Positions 1 through 9,097 of a stretch of DNA of 13,534 nt are shown here, one piece after another; the first letter of the stretch is position 1; each line of letters opens with the position of its first letter. Source of the stretch: Verrucomicrobiota bacterium (GTDB lineage: Bacteria > Verrucomicrobiota > Verrucomicrobiia > Limisphaerales > CAZBKV01). The stretch lies in contig JAGHDA010000142.1 of the NCBI GenBank assembly GCA_021160185.1, positions 1 through 13,534 of the forward strand, read 5' to 3'. The translations under genes were made by a program, and so were the position numbers. The notes beneath the pieces were generated by a model. It had not been told where the DNA came from and searched no databases. It was given only the letters and a program-made list of their open reading frames with translations.

Positions 1-828
1 CTCGTCTTTCAGGGTTTGGTTGAGCATTTTGCCCAATTCGGGATAGGAGACGGTCTCCAGATCCATCCGCCAAGTTTTCCTGGCGTGCTCCGGCGCGGCG
101 CGACCGCCTGCGCCCCAACCGGCGGGTCCGCCCACGGCCACCACCCGCTTGCCCAACGTGTTCTTTAGGCCGGCAAGCGCCCGCAAGCGCCAGAGGACGT
201 CGTCATAGTCGTCCACTACCACGTCGTCCACCGTCATTCCGGGCTGGCCGAATTCGTCCACCGTCTTCCGCAGATACCGGTTGTGCGCGATCTCGTACCA
301 CAGGTAGACAGGGCCGGAACGATGGCGCACAAACATCAGGTTCCACTTCTTAGGATCGGTAAGCGCTTCCTGGATGTTCACCCAGCCCCCCGCGGCGTAA
401 AGGATGATCCCGTCCTGGTCGCCTTGAACGATCCGGCGCGCGTCAGCCATGCTCTTGCACATCTCCACCGGCAGGATCTCGAGGGGGAAATCGGCCCGCT
501 TCATCAGCTTGGCGCATTCGGCCTCGATCCGACGCCGCTCGGCCTGGGCCTGGGCTTCGGTCTGGATGCCGCCCCAGCTGCGCCAACTGGTGTGCGGCCG
601 GCGCCTGGGTGTCTCATAGAGCAGGACGGGAAGCATCCGAAGCGGCTTGCGGATCGGTTTGACGGTTTCCGCGTCCGCCTCCATGGCGCGGGCAGCCAGC
701 GCGCCCAACGCCGCAGCTCCCGCCGCGGCACCCATGCCGGTCAGAAATTCCCGACGAGTCCAACCAGCCCCCGCCGCGGCGTGGGACATACAACACGAAC
801 AATACGGTCTCATTTCGTCTGCGCTCAT
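1..828 (-). CDS. Tat-exported protein of uncertain function, possibly sugar-isomerase-like (3' end beyond window)
   Basis: The reading frame is open for 276 codons from ATG at 828 to the window edge, so the C-terminus is missing. A perfect GGAGG (836-840 on the opposite strand) lies 7 nt before this ATG and fixes the start; the in-frame ATG at codon 6 has no such signal. A twin-arginine motif (TRREFL, Arg25-Arg26) followed by an Ala/Gly-rich hydrophobic stretch to about residue 48 predicts Tat export, usually of a folded or cofactor-bearing protein. An unusual segment precedes it, with Cys10, Cys12, Cys13 and His16. The mature part reads as an alpha/beta domain with strands such as DGIILYAAGGW and RVVAVGGPAGWG. 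This recalls the N-terminal half of L-fucose/L-arabinose isomerase-like proteins, but I recognise no catalytic motif. It is transcribed divergently from the glycosidases. The gene itself is secure; its function is a weak guess. Confidence 0.85.
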   Translation of the reverse strand, partial: MSADEMRPYCSCCMSHAAAGAGWTRREFLTGMGAAAGAAALGALAARAMEADAETVKPIRKPLRMLPVLLYETPRRRPHTSWRSWGGIQTEAQAQAERRRIEAECAKLMKRADFPLEILPVEMCKSMADARRIVQGDQDGIILYAAGGWVNIQEALTDPKKWNLMFVRHRSGPVYLWYEIAHNRYLRKTVDEFGQPGMTVDDVVVDDYDDVLWRLRALAGLKNTLGKRVVAVGGPAGWGAGGRAAPEHARKTWRMDLETVSYPELGKMLNQTLKDE

Positions 829-835
829 CTTTGTG

Positions 836-840
836 CCTCC
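836..840 (-). promoter_or_regulatory. Shine-Dalgarno site deciding the start of the Tat-signal protein
   Basis: GGAGG on the minus strand sits 7 nt upstream of the ATG at 828. It is one of the few canonical ribosome-binding sites in the window and favours this start over the ATG five codons downstream. Confidence 0.75.
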
Positions 841-869
841 ACGGTTGGTTAGAATCCTTGCTCGGGAGC

Positions 870-898
870 ATTCTCAGCTTTCCGCAGAGACAAGGCAA
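870..898 (-). promoter_or_regulatory. Candidate sigma70-type promoter for the Tat-signal gene
   Basis: On the minus strand TTGCCT (893-898) is followed after 17 nt by GAGAAT (870-875). Both are partial matches to the -35 and -10 consensus. They lie about 42 nt upstream of the start codon at 828. The spacing is ideal, but each hexamer has mismatches, so this is only a candidate. Confidence 0.25.
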
Positions 899-959
899 GC
901 CCCTGTCGCCGCCCATCCCGATTCCACAGGGAAAATCGCGCGGGCGCTCGACCGGGAGT

Positions 960-988
960 TTGACGGCGTCAGATCGGTCTTGTGGAAT
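960..988 (+). promoter_or_regulatory. Candidate sigma70-type promoter for the glycosidase pair
   Basis: TTGACG (960-965) and TGGAAT (983-988) are separated by 17 nt. Transcription would begin near 995, about 20 nt before the ATG at 1016. The -35 matches five of six consensus bases and the -10 four of six. There is no Shine-Dalgarno sequence in the implied short leader. The 187-bp gap (829-1015) between divergent genes shows no other structure that I can support. Confidence 0.35.
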
Positions 989-1015
989 TGGGGCTTTGGC
1001 TCCATCCTTCACGAC

Positions 1016-3826
1016 ATGCTGACAAACATCCGTCGTTCCCTTGCGTGGCTGCCGATTATTCCGGCCATCGGTCAGGCCCTCGCCGCCGCCGTCCCCGACG
1101 CGGCCTGGGTCGACGCCTACAACGTCGTCTGGACCTCCCCAAGCCAAAGCGCCTCCGGCTCGATGCCGCTGGGCAACGGCGACATCAGCCTCAACGCCTG
1201 GGCTGAGGCGGACGGCAGCGTGCAGTTTTACATCGGCAAGACGGACGCCTGGGGGGACAACGCCCGCTTGCTCAAGGTGGGCAAGGCGCGCGTCGATCTC
1301 GCGCCGAACCCGTTCGCCGACCCGACCCGCTACCGCCAAACCCTCCGGCTGCGCGACGGCACGATGCTGATTGAAGCAGGCGAGCCGGGGAACAGGACGA
1401 CGGTGAAGCTGTGGGCGGACGCCCATCACCCGGTGATCCACCTGACGGTGGAAAGCGACCGGCCCCTCGAAGCCACGGCGCAGATCGAGCTTTGGCGCAC
1501 CAATCGCTACGAGCTGAAAGAATTGCAGGTCAGCGACGTGTTGCTGGACCGAAAACGCCCCGATCAGCGGCAGGCCCCGATGATCATCGAGCCGGACACG
1601 CTTCTCACGGGACAGCGCGGCCGCATCGGCTGGTTTCATCACAACATCAAGTCGGTAGGCCCGGCCTTGCTGGCCAAGGTCCAAGGGCTTGACGGGTTCA
1701 AGCAACAAGACCCGCTGCTGCATCGGACCTTCGGCGCGATCATCACCGCCCAAAGGGGCGTTCGCCTGGACGACCGGCGTCTCCAATCACCCCGCGGAGT
1801 CCGACACCGCTTCAACATCTATGTCCTGACCCAGCATCCTTCTTCGCCGAAACAGTGGCTGGCCGCAATGGACCGCATGATCAGCCGCATCGAGTCGGAG
1901 GATTTTGCGGCGCGGCGCGAAGCGCATGAACAGTGGTGGGCTCAGTTCTGGAATCGAAGTTGGATCCGCGCTCGGATGAACCCCGACGCCAAGCCGCTCG
2001 ACGGAGGCCCGGTCCCTCGCAACGCCCATCCGGCGCGCGTGGGCGAAGACCAAAGCGGCGGCAACCGTTTTCGCGGCGCTATAGGGCGCGTGAGCGTCTT
2101 TGCCCGAGCGCTCAGCGCCTCCGACATCGCGGCCCTCGCCCATCAAGAGTCACGAAAGCCGCTGCCCTCCCGAGGCGGGCTGCTGTTCTCGGGCGACACA
2201 TTCGGCGCGATTCCCAACTCGAAAGACTGGGCCTTTTCCGACGGCCTCACCGTCGAGGCGTGGGTCAAGCCGCAGCGGCTTCCCGCCGCGGGCGGGCGCA
2301 TCGCGGACAAGGTCACCCCCGGCGGCGACGACGGCTTCCTGCTGGACACTCACCCGGGCAACAGTCTGCGGTTCATCTGCGGACGCGCGATTCTCCAGCG
2401 GACGAACGCCCTGCCCCCAGGGCGTTGGACCCACGTGGCCGCGACGGCGGATCCTGCAAGCGGCAGTTGTCGGCTCTACCTGGACGGCCGCCTCGTAGCC
2501 GACAAGGACTCGGCGGTTATTCCTGATGAAGCGGCGTATGTCAGCCAGATGTATCACTTGCAACGTTTTATCACCGCCTGCGCCGGGCGCGGGGCCTATC
2601 CGATCAAGTTCAACGGTTCGATCTTTACCGTGCCGCCTCCCGACAGGCCGGACGATCCAGACTACAGGCGTTGGGGGCCGGGCTACTGGTGGCAAAACAC
2701 CCGCCTGCCCTACATCAGCCTGTGCGCCTCCGGAGACTTCGAGCTGATGCGTCCGCTCTTCCACATGTATCTCGAGGAGCTGCTGCCGCTCGCCAAATAC
2801 CGCACCCGCCTCTATTGCGGCCACGAGGGCGCGTTCTACCCGGAGTGCATCTACTTTTGGGGAGCTATTTTCGCCGACACCTATGGCTGGACGCCGTTCG
2901 AACAGCGCGAGGACAAGCTCCAGGAAAGCCGCTGGCACAAATGGGAATGGGTCGGCGGACTCGAGTTGTGCTGGATGGCCCTCGACTACTACGAACACAC
3001 CCTCGACCGCGATTTTTTGGAACAAACCGCCATCCCGTTCTGCCGTGAGATCCTGACTTTCTTCGACCAGCACTACCCCCTCAACGCGCAGGGCAAACTC
3101 GTCATGCATCCGTCCCAAGCCCTGGAAACCTGGTGGGACTGCCTCAATCCCATGCCGGAAACAGCCGGATGCCGCGCGGTCGCCGAACGCTTGCTGAGGT
3201 TTCCGGAGGAGCTTGTCCCCCGGTCCGACCGCGCCTTCTGCCGCCGGCTGCTTGAGAAGCTTCCGCCGCTGCCGCTCCGGCAAGTGGACGGCCAAACCGC
3301 GCTCGCGCCGGCGGAGAAGTTCGCCGTGAAACGCAACATTGAAAACCCCGAGCTCTACGCCGTGTTTCCGTTCCGTCTGATTGCGATCGGCCGCCCGCAT
3401 CTCGATTGGGGCCTGACGGCGTTGGAACATCGGTGGGACCGCGGCAACTTCGGCTGGCGGCAGGACGACATCTTCATGGCCTACCTTGGATTGGCGGAAG
3501 AGGCGCGTCGCAACCTCGTCGGCCGCGCCAAGCGGCACGACAAGAACTCGCGCTTCCCCGCCTTTTGGGGGCCGAACTACGACTGGGTTCCCGACCAGGA
3601 CCACGGCGGGGTCCTCATGAAAACGCTTCAGGCCATGGCGCTGCAAACCGATGGGAAGCGCATCCTCGTCCTGCCCGCCTGGCCGAAGGAATGGGATGTG
3701 AGCTTCAAACTCCACGCTCCCTATCAAACCACCGTCGAGGTCGAGTATCGGAACGGCAAGCTTCAACAGCTGCGCGTCACGCCGGCAAGCCGCCAAGCTG
3801 ACGTGATCCTGCCGAGCGCTCACTAG
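1016..3826 (+). CDS. Exported DUF5703/GH95-like glycosidase with inserted LamG domain
   Basis: The 936-residue product probably hydrolyses a glycan outside the cytoplasm; the substrate is unknown. ATG 1016 is chosen because it opens a good Sec signal peptide: Arg6-Arg7, a hydrophobic run from Leu9, and an Ala-rich cleavage site near residues 23-25. The frame stays open far upstream but shows no protein-like sequence there. Residues about 33-325 (YNVVWTSPSQSASGSMPLGNGDISL, given as YNVVWTSPSQ then SGSMPLGNGDISL) match the DUF5703 N-terminal domain of fucosidase-like enzymes and end in FWNRSWI. Residues about 330-508 are a LamG-like insert with its C-terminal strands first. From V509 (YHLQRF, AGRGAYPIKFNGSIF) comes an (alpha/alpha)6-barrel-like region, then a C-terminal beta domain. 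No Shine-Dalgarno is visible. It lies 28 bp before the next glycosidase and is probably co-transcribed with it. Family assignment is from recalled motifs; specificity is inference. Confidence 0.85.
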   Translation: MLTNIRRSLAWLPIIPAIGQALAAAVPDAAWVDAYNVVWTSPSQSASGSMPLGNGDISLNAWAEADGSVQFYIGKTDAWGDNARLLKVGKARVDLAPNPFADPTRYRQTLRLRDGTMLIEAGEPGNRTTVKLWADAHHPVIHLTVESDRPLEATAQIELWRTNRYELKELQVSDVLLDRKRPDQRQAPMIIEPDTLLTGQRGRIGWFHHNIKSVGPALLAKVQGLDGFKQQDPLLHRTFGAIITAQRGVRLDDRRLQSPRGVRHRFNIYVLTQHPSSPKQWLAAMDRMISRIESEDFAARREAHEQWWAQFWNRSWIRARMNPDAKPLDGGPVPRNAHPARVGEDQSGGNRFRGAIGRVSVFARALSASDIAALAHQESRKPLPSRGGLLFSGDTFGAIPNSKDWAFSDGLTVEAWVKPQRLPAAGGRIADKVTPGGDDGFLLDTHPGNSLRFICGRAILQRTNALPPGRWTHVAATADPASGSCRLYLDGRLVADKDSAVIPDEAAYVSQMYHLQRFITACAGRGAYPIKFNGSIFTVPPPDRPDDPDYRRWGPGYWWQNTRLPYISLCASGDFELMRPLFHMYLEELLPLAKYRTRLYCGHEGAFYPECIYFWGAIFADTYGWTPFEQREDKLQESRWHKWEWVGGLELCWMALDYYEHTLDRDFLEQTAIPFCREILTFFDQHYPLNAQGKLVMHPSQALETWWDCLNPMPETAGCRAVAERLLRFPEELVPRSDRAFCRRLLEKLPPLPLRQVDGQTALAPAEKFAVKRNIENPELYAVFPFRLIAIGRPHLDWGLTALEHRWDRGNFGWRQDDIFMAYLGLAEEARRNLVGRAKRHDKNSRFPAFWGPNYDWVPDQDHGGVLMKTLQAMALQTDGKRILVLPAWPKEWDVSFKLHAPYQTTVEVEYRNGKLQQLRVTPASRQADVILPSAH

Positions 3827-3854
3827 CCGAGCATTCGCTAACCTTCGTCAAGCC

Positions 3855-5954
3855 ATGACAGGACCCAGATCCGCACAACGGGGCCCGAGCTGGAGGCCGC
3901 GCCGGCGGGCGCTCCTTGTTTTCGCCGCTGGTGTCGCTCTTCTCGCCGCGCCGCGCGCCGCGTCGGCCGCGCTCTTCGGCCGCGAACCCGGATACCCCGG
4001 CAGCCCGCCCGGCAAACCTCGCCTCTCCTGCCAACAAGGCGTCATCCGAGTCCAAAACAACGCGCTGAGCCTGAAGTGGGGCCTTGGTCAAAGGGGACTG
4101 CGGCTTCTCTCGGTGGAGGATCGCCAAAGCCGCTACTCGCTCGAATGTCGCGGCGAGCTGTTCCGCATCATCCTGAGCGACGGCCGATCCTACCCCGCCT
4201 CGGCTTTCAGGCCCGAAGGCGAGCCGCGGCTCCGGGCGCTTGACCCCAAGCCCGAAGCCGCGCGGCTTGCGGCGCGGATCTCCGGTCGATCCGTCGAGAT
4301 CGACCTGCGCTCCCGAGACGGATTCCTGCGCGCGCGCTGGCGGGCTCTTCTCCGCGACAACGCCAACTACGTCCGCCAGGAACTCCTCCTCACGCCCGCA
4401 GGCGATTGCGCGATCAAGGAAATCGTCTGGCTCGACGAGCCGTTGCCCGCCGCCCGCGTGATGGGAAAGACGGACGGATGCCCCGTGGCGGCCGGCCCCT
4501 TCTTCCTGGGGGTCGAGAACCCGCACGCGATCAGCTTCGTCGAGGGCGGGTCAGCGACCTCCTCCCCGCGCGCGGTTTGCCGAACGCCTCGCAACGCTTC
4601 TCTTCGCAAGGGCGACGCGCTCACAACGAGTTTCGTGTGGGGCGCGGCCCCTCCGGGGCAACTGCGTCGCGCTTTCCTTTACTATATCGAACGGGAACGC
4701 GCGCACCCGTATAGACCCTTCTTACATTACAACTCCTGGTACGACATCGCCTGGGCGCCGTTCGCCTTGAACGAGACCAACTGCCTGGAAGCCATCCGCT
4801 TGTGGGGCGAGCGCTTCATCCAACGGCGCGGCGTTGCCATGAACGCCCTGGTGTTCGACGACGGGTGGGACGATCCCCGCACGCTCTGGCGGCCCCACGC
4901 CGGATTTCCGCGCGGACTTAAGCCGCTGGCCGAACTCGCCGCCCGCTACCACACCCGGCTGGGCCTGTGGCTCTCCCCTTTCGGAGGCTACGGAAAAGCC
5001 AAAGAGGAACGACTCAAATTCGGGAGCGCTCAGGGCTACGAAACCAACGCGATCGGCTTTTCGATGGCCGGACCGAAATACTACGCCGCCTTCAAGCAGG
5101 CGTGTATGCGCATGATGCGCGCCTACGGCGTGAACTACTTCAAGTTCGACGGCATTGCCGCAGGCTCGCGCGCCAGCGGCGGCGCGCAGTATCAGGCCGA
5201 CACCGAGGCCTTGCAACGCCTGATGCTGGAGCTGCGCCGGGAAGATCCGGATCTTTATATCAATTTCACCACCGGCTCGTGGCCCTCGCCCTTCTGGCTT
5301 CGCTACGCAGATTCCCTCTGGCGGCAAGGGGGCGACATGGGCTTCACAGGCAAAGGATCCAAACAACAGCAATGGCTTACGTATCGAGACCGCGAAGTCT
5401 ATCGCAACATCGTCTGCAGAAGCCCTCTCTACCCGCTCAACGCCCTCATGACTCAAGGCGTGGCCTATTCGCGCCACGGTCCCGCCGGCGATCCATCCTT
5501 CAACAGCGCCGGATTCAAAGACGATGTCCGGGCCTTCTTCGCCAGCGGCGTCAGCCTCCAGGAGCTTTACATCCAACCGGGCAAGTTGACAGAGGCGGAC
5601 TGGGGCGCGCTGGCCGAAGCGGCGACATGGGCGCGGGCCAACGCCGACGCGCTGAGGGACACCCACTGGATCGGCGGCGACCCAGGCAAGCTCGAAGTCT
5701 ATGGCTACGCTTCATGGTCCCCGCGCAAAGGCATTGTCATGCTTCGAAACCCGGATGATCGCCCGCGCGAGTTCGCCCTGGACCTCGGCGCGGCCTTCGA
5801 GCTGCCTCCCGGCGCGCCTAGGCGGCACACGCTCCGAAGCCCCTGGGCCGAAGACGCGCAAGACCCGCCCCGCCATGCCGACGCGGGCGCGCCGTTGATC
5901 CTGAGGCTGAAGCCGTTTGAAACGCTCGTGCTCGAGGCGGCGCCGGAGCGCTGA
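3855..5954 (+). CDS. Exported GH36/melibiase-like (clan GH-D-like) glycosidase
   Basis: The 699-residue product is probably an exported exo-glycosidase, perhaps acting on alpha-galactosides; this is inferred. A long Arg-rich n-region (residues 5-18) precedes a hydrophobic stretch (ALLVFAAGVALLAAP) and an ASA|A signal-peptidase site after residue 38. Residues about 50-280 form a beta-rich N-terminal domain. From about residue 289 (FLHYNSWYDI) a TIM barrel follows, with VFDDGWDD (333-340), YFKFDG with Asp432 as the likely nucleophile, and WRQGGDMGF with Asp494 as the likely acid/base by analogy with GH36 and GH27. A short beta domain closes the protein. The ATG at 3855 has no clear Shine-Dalgarno. 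The start lies 28 bp after the preceding glycosidase, which suggests an operon. Some relatives carry the misleading database name 'enterotoxin'. Family placement at clan level is fairly safe; activity is not. Confidence 0.8.
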   Translation: MTGPRSAQRGPSWRPRRRALLVFAAGVALLAAPRAASAALFGREPGYPGSPPGKPRLSCQQGVIRVQNNALSLKWGLGQRGLRLLSVEDRQSRYSLECRGELFRIILSDGRSYPASAFRPEGEPRLRALDPKPEAARLAARISGRSVEIDLRSRDGFLRARWRALLRDNANYVRQELLLTPAGDCAIKEIVWLDEPLPAARVMGKTDGCPVAAGPFFLGVENPHAISFVEGGSATSSPRAVCRTPRNASLRKGDALTTSFVWGAAPPGQLRRAFLYYIERERAHPYRPFLHYNSWYDIAWAPFALNETNCLEAIRLWGERFIQRRGVAMNALVFDDGWDDPRTLWRPHAGFPRGLKPLAELAARYHTRLGLWLSPFGGYGKAKEERLKFGSAQGYETNAIGFSMAGPKYYAAFKQACMRMMRAYGVNYFKFDGIAAGSRASGGAQYQADTEALQRLMLELRREDPDLYINFTTGSWPSPFWLRYADSLWRQGGDMGFTGKGSKQQQWLTYRDREVYRNIVCRSPLYPLNALMTQGVAYSRHGPAGDPSFNSAGFKDDVRAFFASGVSLQELYIQPGKLTEADWGALAEAATWARANADALRDTHWIGGDPGKLEVYGYASWSPRKGIVMLRNPDDRPREFALDLGAAFELPPGAPRRHTLRSPWAEDAQDPPRHADAGAPLILRLKPFETLVLEAAPER

Positions 5955-5959
5955 CGCCC

Positions 5960-5980
5960 GCCTCCCGCCTTGCGGGAGGC
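5960..5980. terminator. Perfect 9-bp hairpin between glycosidase and hemL
   Basis: GCCTCCCGC (5960-5968) and GCGGGAGGC (5972-5980) form a perfect stem around a CTT loop, 5 bp after the glycosidase stop and 26 bp before the hemL ATG. No T-run follows, so it is not a classic intrinsic terminator. It could attenuate or punctuate transcription, or stabilise the upstream mRNA 3' end. Confidence 0.5.
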
Positions 5981-6006
5981 AGGTTGCGAAGGCAATCTGG
6001 GGCGAG

Positions 6007-7305
<1,299 letters not shown>

Positions 7306-7310
7306 GGCCT

Positions 7311-7736
7311 ATGCGGATCCTGGCCCTTGATTACGGCTCCAAACGCGTGGGCGTGGCGATCAGCGATCCAAGTTGGCTGATCGCCTCGCCGCTCGAGTTC
7401 ATCCCGGCCGAGCCCTACAAACGCTTCCTGGCGCGGCTGCGGGAGCTGATCGCGGAGCGGGAGGTTTCCCTCATCGTGGTGGGCATGCCGCGGAACATGG
7501 ACGGCTCCTACGGCCCCGCGGCCGAGCGGGTGCGCGAGTTCGTAAAGCGCTTGAAGGAAGAACTCGCGCCGCCGATCAAGACGTGGGACGAACGGCTGAC
7601 CACGGTCCAGGCGCATCGGGCGTTGATCCAGGCGGACATGAGCCGCAAGAAACGAAAGCGCCATGTGGACAAAACGGCGGCGGCCATTCTTCTGCAAAGC
7701 TACTTGGACAGCCTGGCCTTTGCTCCGCCGGAGTAA
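7311..7736 (+). CDS. ruvX: YqgF/RuvX-family RNase H-fold nuclease
   Basis: The 141-residue protein is of standard length for YqgF/RuvX (about 138). This family is implicated in 16S rRNA 5' end processing and was once described as a putative Holliday junction resolvase. Motifs include LALDYGSKRVGVAISD at the N-terminus with Asp7 as a predicted metal ligand, IVVGMPRNMDGSYGPAAERV, WDERLTT and VDKTAAAILLQSYLD near the C-terminus. Together these give the RNase H-like active-site layout. The ATG follows the hemL stop after 5 bp, with GAGG overlapping that stop as a short-spaced ribosome-binding site, so the two are probably translationally coupled. Function follows from the family; nothing in the sequence is aberrant. 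Confidence 0.93.
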   Translation: MRILALDYGSKRVGVAISDPSWLIASPLEFIPAEPYKRFLARLRELIAEREVSLIVVGMPRNMDGSYGPAAERVREFVKRLKEELAPPIKTWDERLTTVQAHRALIQADMSRKKRKRHVDKTAAAILLQSYLDSLAFAPPE

Positions 7737-7753
7737 CAGCATTCCCCGCTTCG

Positions 7754-8623
7754 ATGGAACCGATCCCTCTCAAAGCCATCGCGCCCTCCGAGGCCTTTCC
7801 CGCAGACGAGAAGGCCGCCGAGTCCCTTTCCCCGCCGCCGGGACACCGCCGCATACGCTTTACGATTGCTTTCGACGGAACCGCCTACCAGGGCTGGCAG
7901 AGGCAGAAAACCGGCGTGGGAGTCCAGGAAAAGGTCGAGCAGGCGCTGGCGCGCCTCTTCCCCGCCGCGCCCATATTGCACGGCTCAAGCCGAACCGACG
8001 CCGGAGTGCATGCCCTGGGATTAACGGCGCATGCGGATATCCCCGCCGCCGAGTGCCGCATCCCGATGCGGCGGCTGCCGCTGGCGCTCAACGCCCACTT
8101 GCCGGAGGACATCCGCGTGCTGGAGGCGCGCCGCTGTCCGCCGGGGTTCCATGCCCGGTTCAGCGCCACGGGCAAGGAATACCGCTACCAGGTGTGGAAC
8201 CGTCCGGCGATGAACCCTTTATTGCGGACCCAGGCGTGGCACGTGCCTCGGGCTCTGAACCTGGAAGCCGTGCGCCGGGCGGCGCAGGCCTTCGCGGGCA
8301 AGCATGACTTCCTGGCCTTCAGCGCCAACCCGGGCTACGCGCGCCGCTTCACCGCGCGCACGATCTACGAATGCTCCGTCCGCCGGCGCGGCGGGCTCTG
8401 GACCTTTGTAATCCGCGGGGACGGCTTCCTCTACCGTATGTGCCGGGGCATCGTGGGAACCTTGGTGCAAGTGGGCCTGGGCCGATTCGCGCCGGAGGAC
8501 ATCCCTGCCATGCTGGCCTCGCGGGATCGGCGATTGGCCGGGATGAGCGCCCCGCCCCACGGCCTGATCCTGTGGCGGGTCTTCTACGGCTCGCCGCCCA
8601 AGGCCCGAGCCGCGGCCGAGTGA
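7754..8623 (+). CDS. truA: tRNA pseudouridine(38-40) synthase TruA
   Basis: TruA isomerises uridines 38, 39 and 40 in the anticodon arm of tRNAs. The 289-residue protein has the family core: FTIAFDGTAYQGWQRQ, SSRTDAGVHALG with catalytic Asp82, FHARFSATGKEYRYQVWN, and GDGFLYRMCRGIVGTLVQVG near the C-terminus. Compared with E. coli TruA (catalytic Asp60) it has about 20 extra N-terminal residues, Pro/Ala/Glu-rich and of low complexity, before the core begins near residue 34. No other good start lies between ATG 7754 and the core, so the extension is probably real though unlikely to be catalytic. It lies 17 bp after ruvX and 9 bp before trmL in the same operon. No canonical Shine-Dalgarno is seen. 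Confidence 0.95.
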   Translation: MEPIPLKAIAPSEAFPADEKAAESLSPPPGHRRIRFTIAFDGTAYQGWQRQKTGVGVQEKVEQALARLFPAAPILHGSSRTDAGVHALGLTAHADIPAAECRIPMRRLPLALNAHLPEDIRVLEARRCPPGFHARFSATGKEYRYQVWNRPAMNPLLRTQAWHVPRALNLEAVRRAAQAFAGKHDFLAFSANPGYARRFTARTIYECSVRRRGGLWTFVIRGDGFLYRMCRGIVGTLVQVGLGRFAPEDIPAMLASRDRRLAGMSAPPHGLILWRVFYGSPPKARAAAE

Positions 8624-8632
8624 ACGCGCGCC

Positions 8633-9097
8633 ATGCATGTGGTCCTGCTCGAGCCGGAGATCGCGCCCAACACAGGCAACATCGCCCGCCTGTGCGCGGC
8701 GACGGACGCAACGCTTCATCTGATCGAGCCGCTGGGCTTCCGCATGGACGACGCCCGGCTGCGCCGCGCCGGCATGGATTACTGGCGCCGGGTGCGCTGG
8801 CGGCGATGGCCGGACTGGCGGCGCTTTGAAGCCTCTCTGCCCGCCGGGGCGCGGCTCTGGCTGGTCGAGTCCGGCGGCCCCCTGCTCTACTCCGAGGCGC
8901 GCTATGAACCGGGGGACTGGCTGGTCTTCGGCCGGGAAAGTCTGGGGCTGCCCAAGCCGCTCCTGGAGACGCGCCGGGACCGATGGGTCCGCATTCCGAT
9001 GTTCGGCGCCGAAGCGAGAAGCCTGAACCTGGCCAACTGCGTGGCGATCGTCCTCTACGAAGCGTTGCGCCAACAGGGGTTCCCCGGCGGACGCTAA
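8633..9097 (+). CDS. trmL: tRNA (cytidine(34)-2'-O)-methyltransferase TrmL (SPOUT family)
   Basis: TrmL methylates the ribose of the wobble nucleotide 34 in certain leucine tRNAs using S-adenosylmethionine. The 154-residue protein matches the family length. It shows PEIAPNTGNIARLCAAT at the N-terminus, GFRMDDARLRRAGMDYW, VFGRESLGLP, and the trefoil-knot segment RIPMFGAEARSLNLANCVAI followed by VLYEALRQ. These are the SPOUT motifs that bind cofactor in a knotted dimer. It follows truA by 9 bp, a sensible pairing of two tRNA-modifying enzymes acting on the anticodon region. The closely related spoU-type 'yibK' name refers to the same family. Confidence 0.94.
   Translation: MHVVLLEPEIAPNTGNIARLCAATDATLHLIEPLGFRMDDARLRRAGMDYWRRVRWRRWPDWRRFEASLPAGARLWLVESGGPLLYSEARYEPGDWLVFGRESLGLPKPLLETRRDRWVRIPMFGAEARSLNLANCVAIVLYEALRQQGFPGGR

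Noticed and set aside
647..1015. N-terminal extension of the first glycosidase upstream of 1016
   Set aside because: The extension overlaps the divergent Tat gene and lacks protein-like sequence. ATG 1016 gives a proper signal peptide.
614..1786. Long minus-strand reading frame across the divergent gap and the first glycosidase
   Set aside because: It overlaps the confirmed Tat-signal gene in a different frame and the glycosidase on the other strand, and its translation is Arg/Gly/Pro-rich with no family motif. This is a GC-skew shadow.
2035..2540. Frameshift or misassembly as the cause of the odd LamG order
   Set aside because: The frame is continuous through the whole insert, and the flanking DUF5703 and barrel segments join cleanly on either side, so a simple indel cannot explain it. 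A rearrangement in the assembly cannot be excluded by eye.
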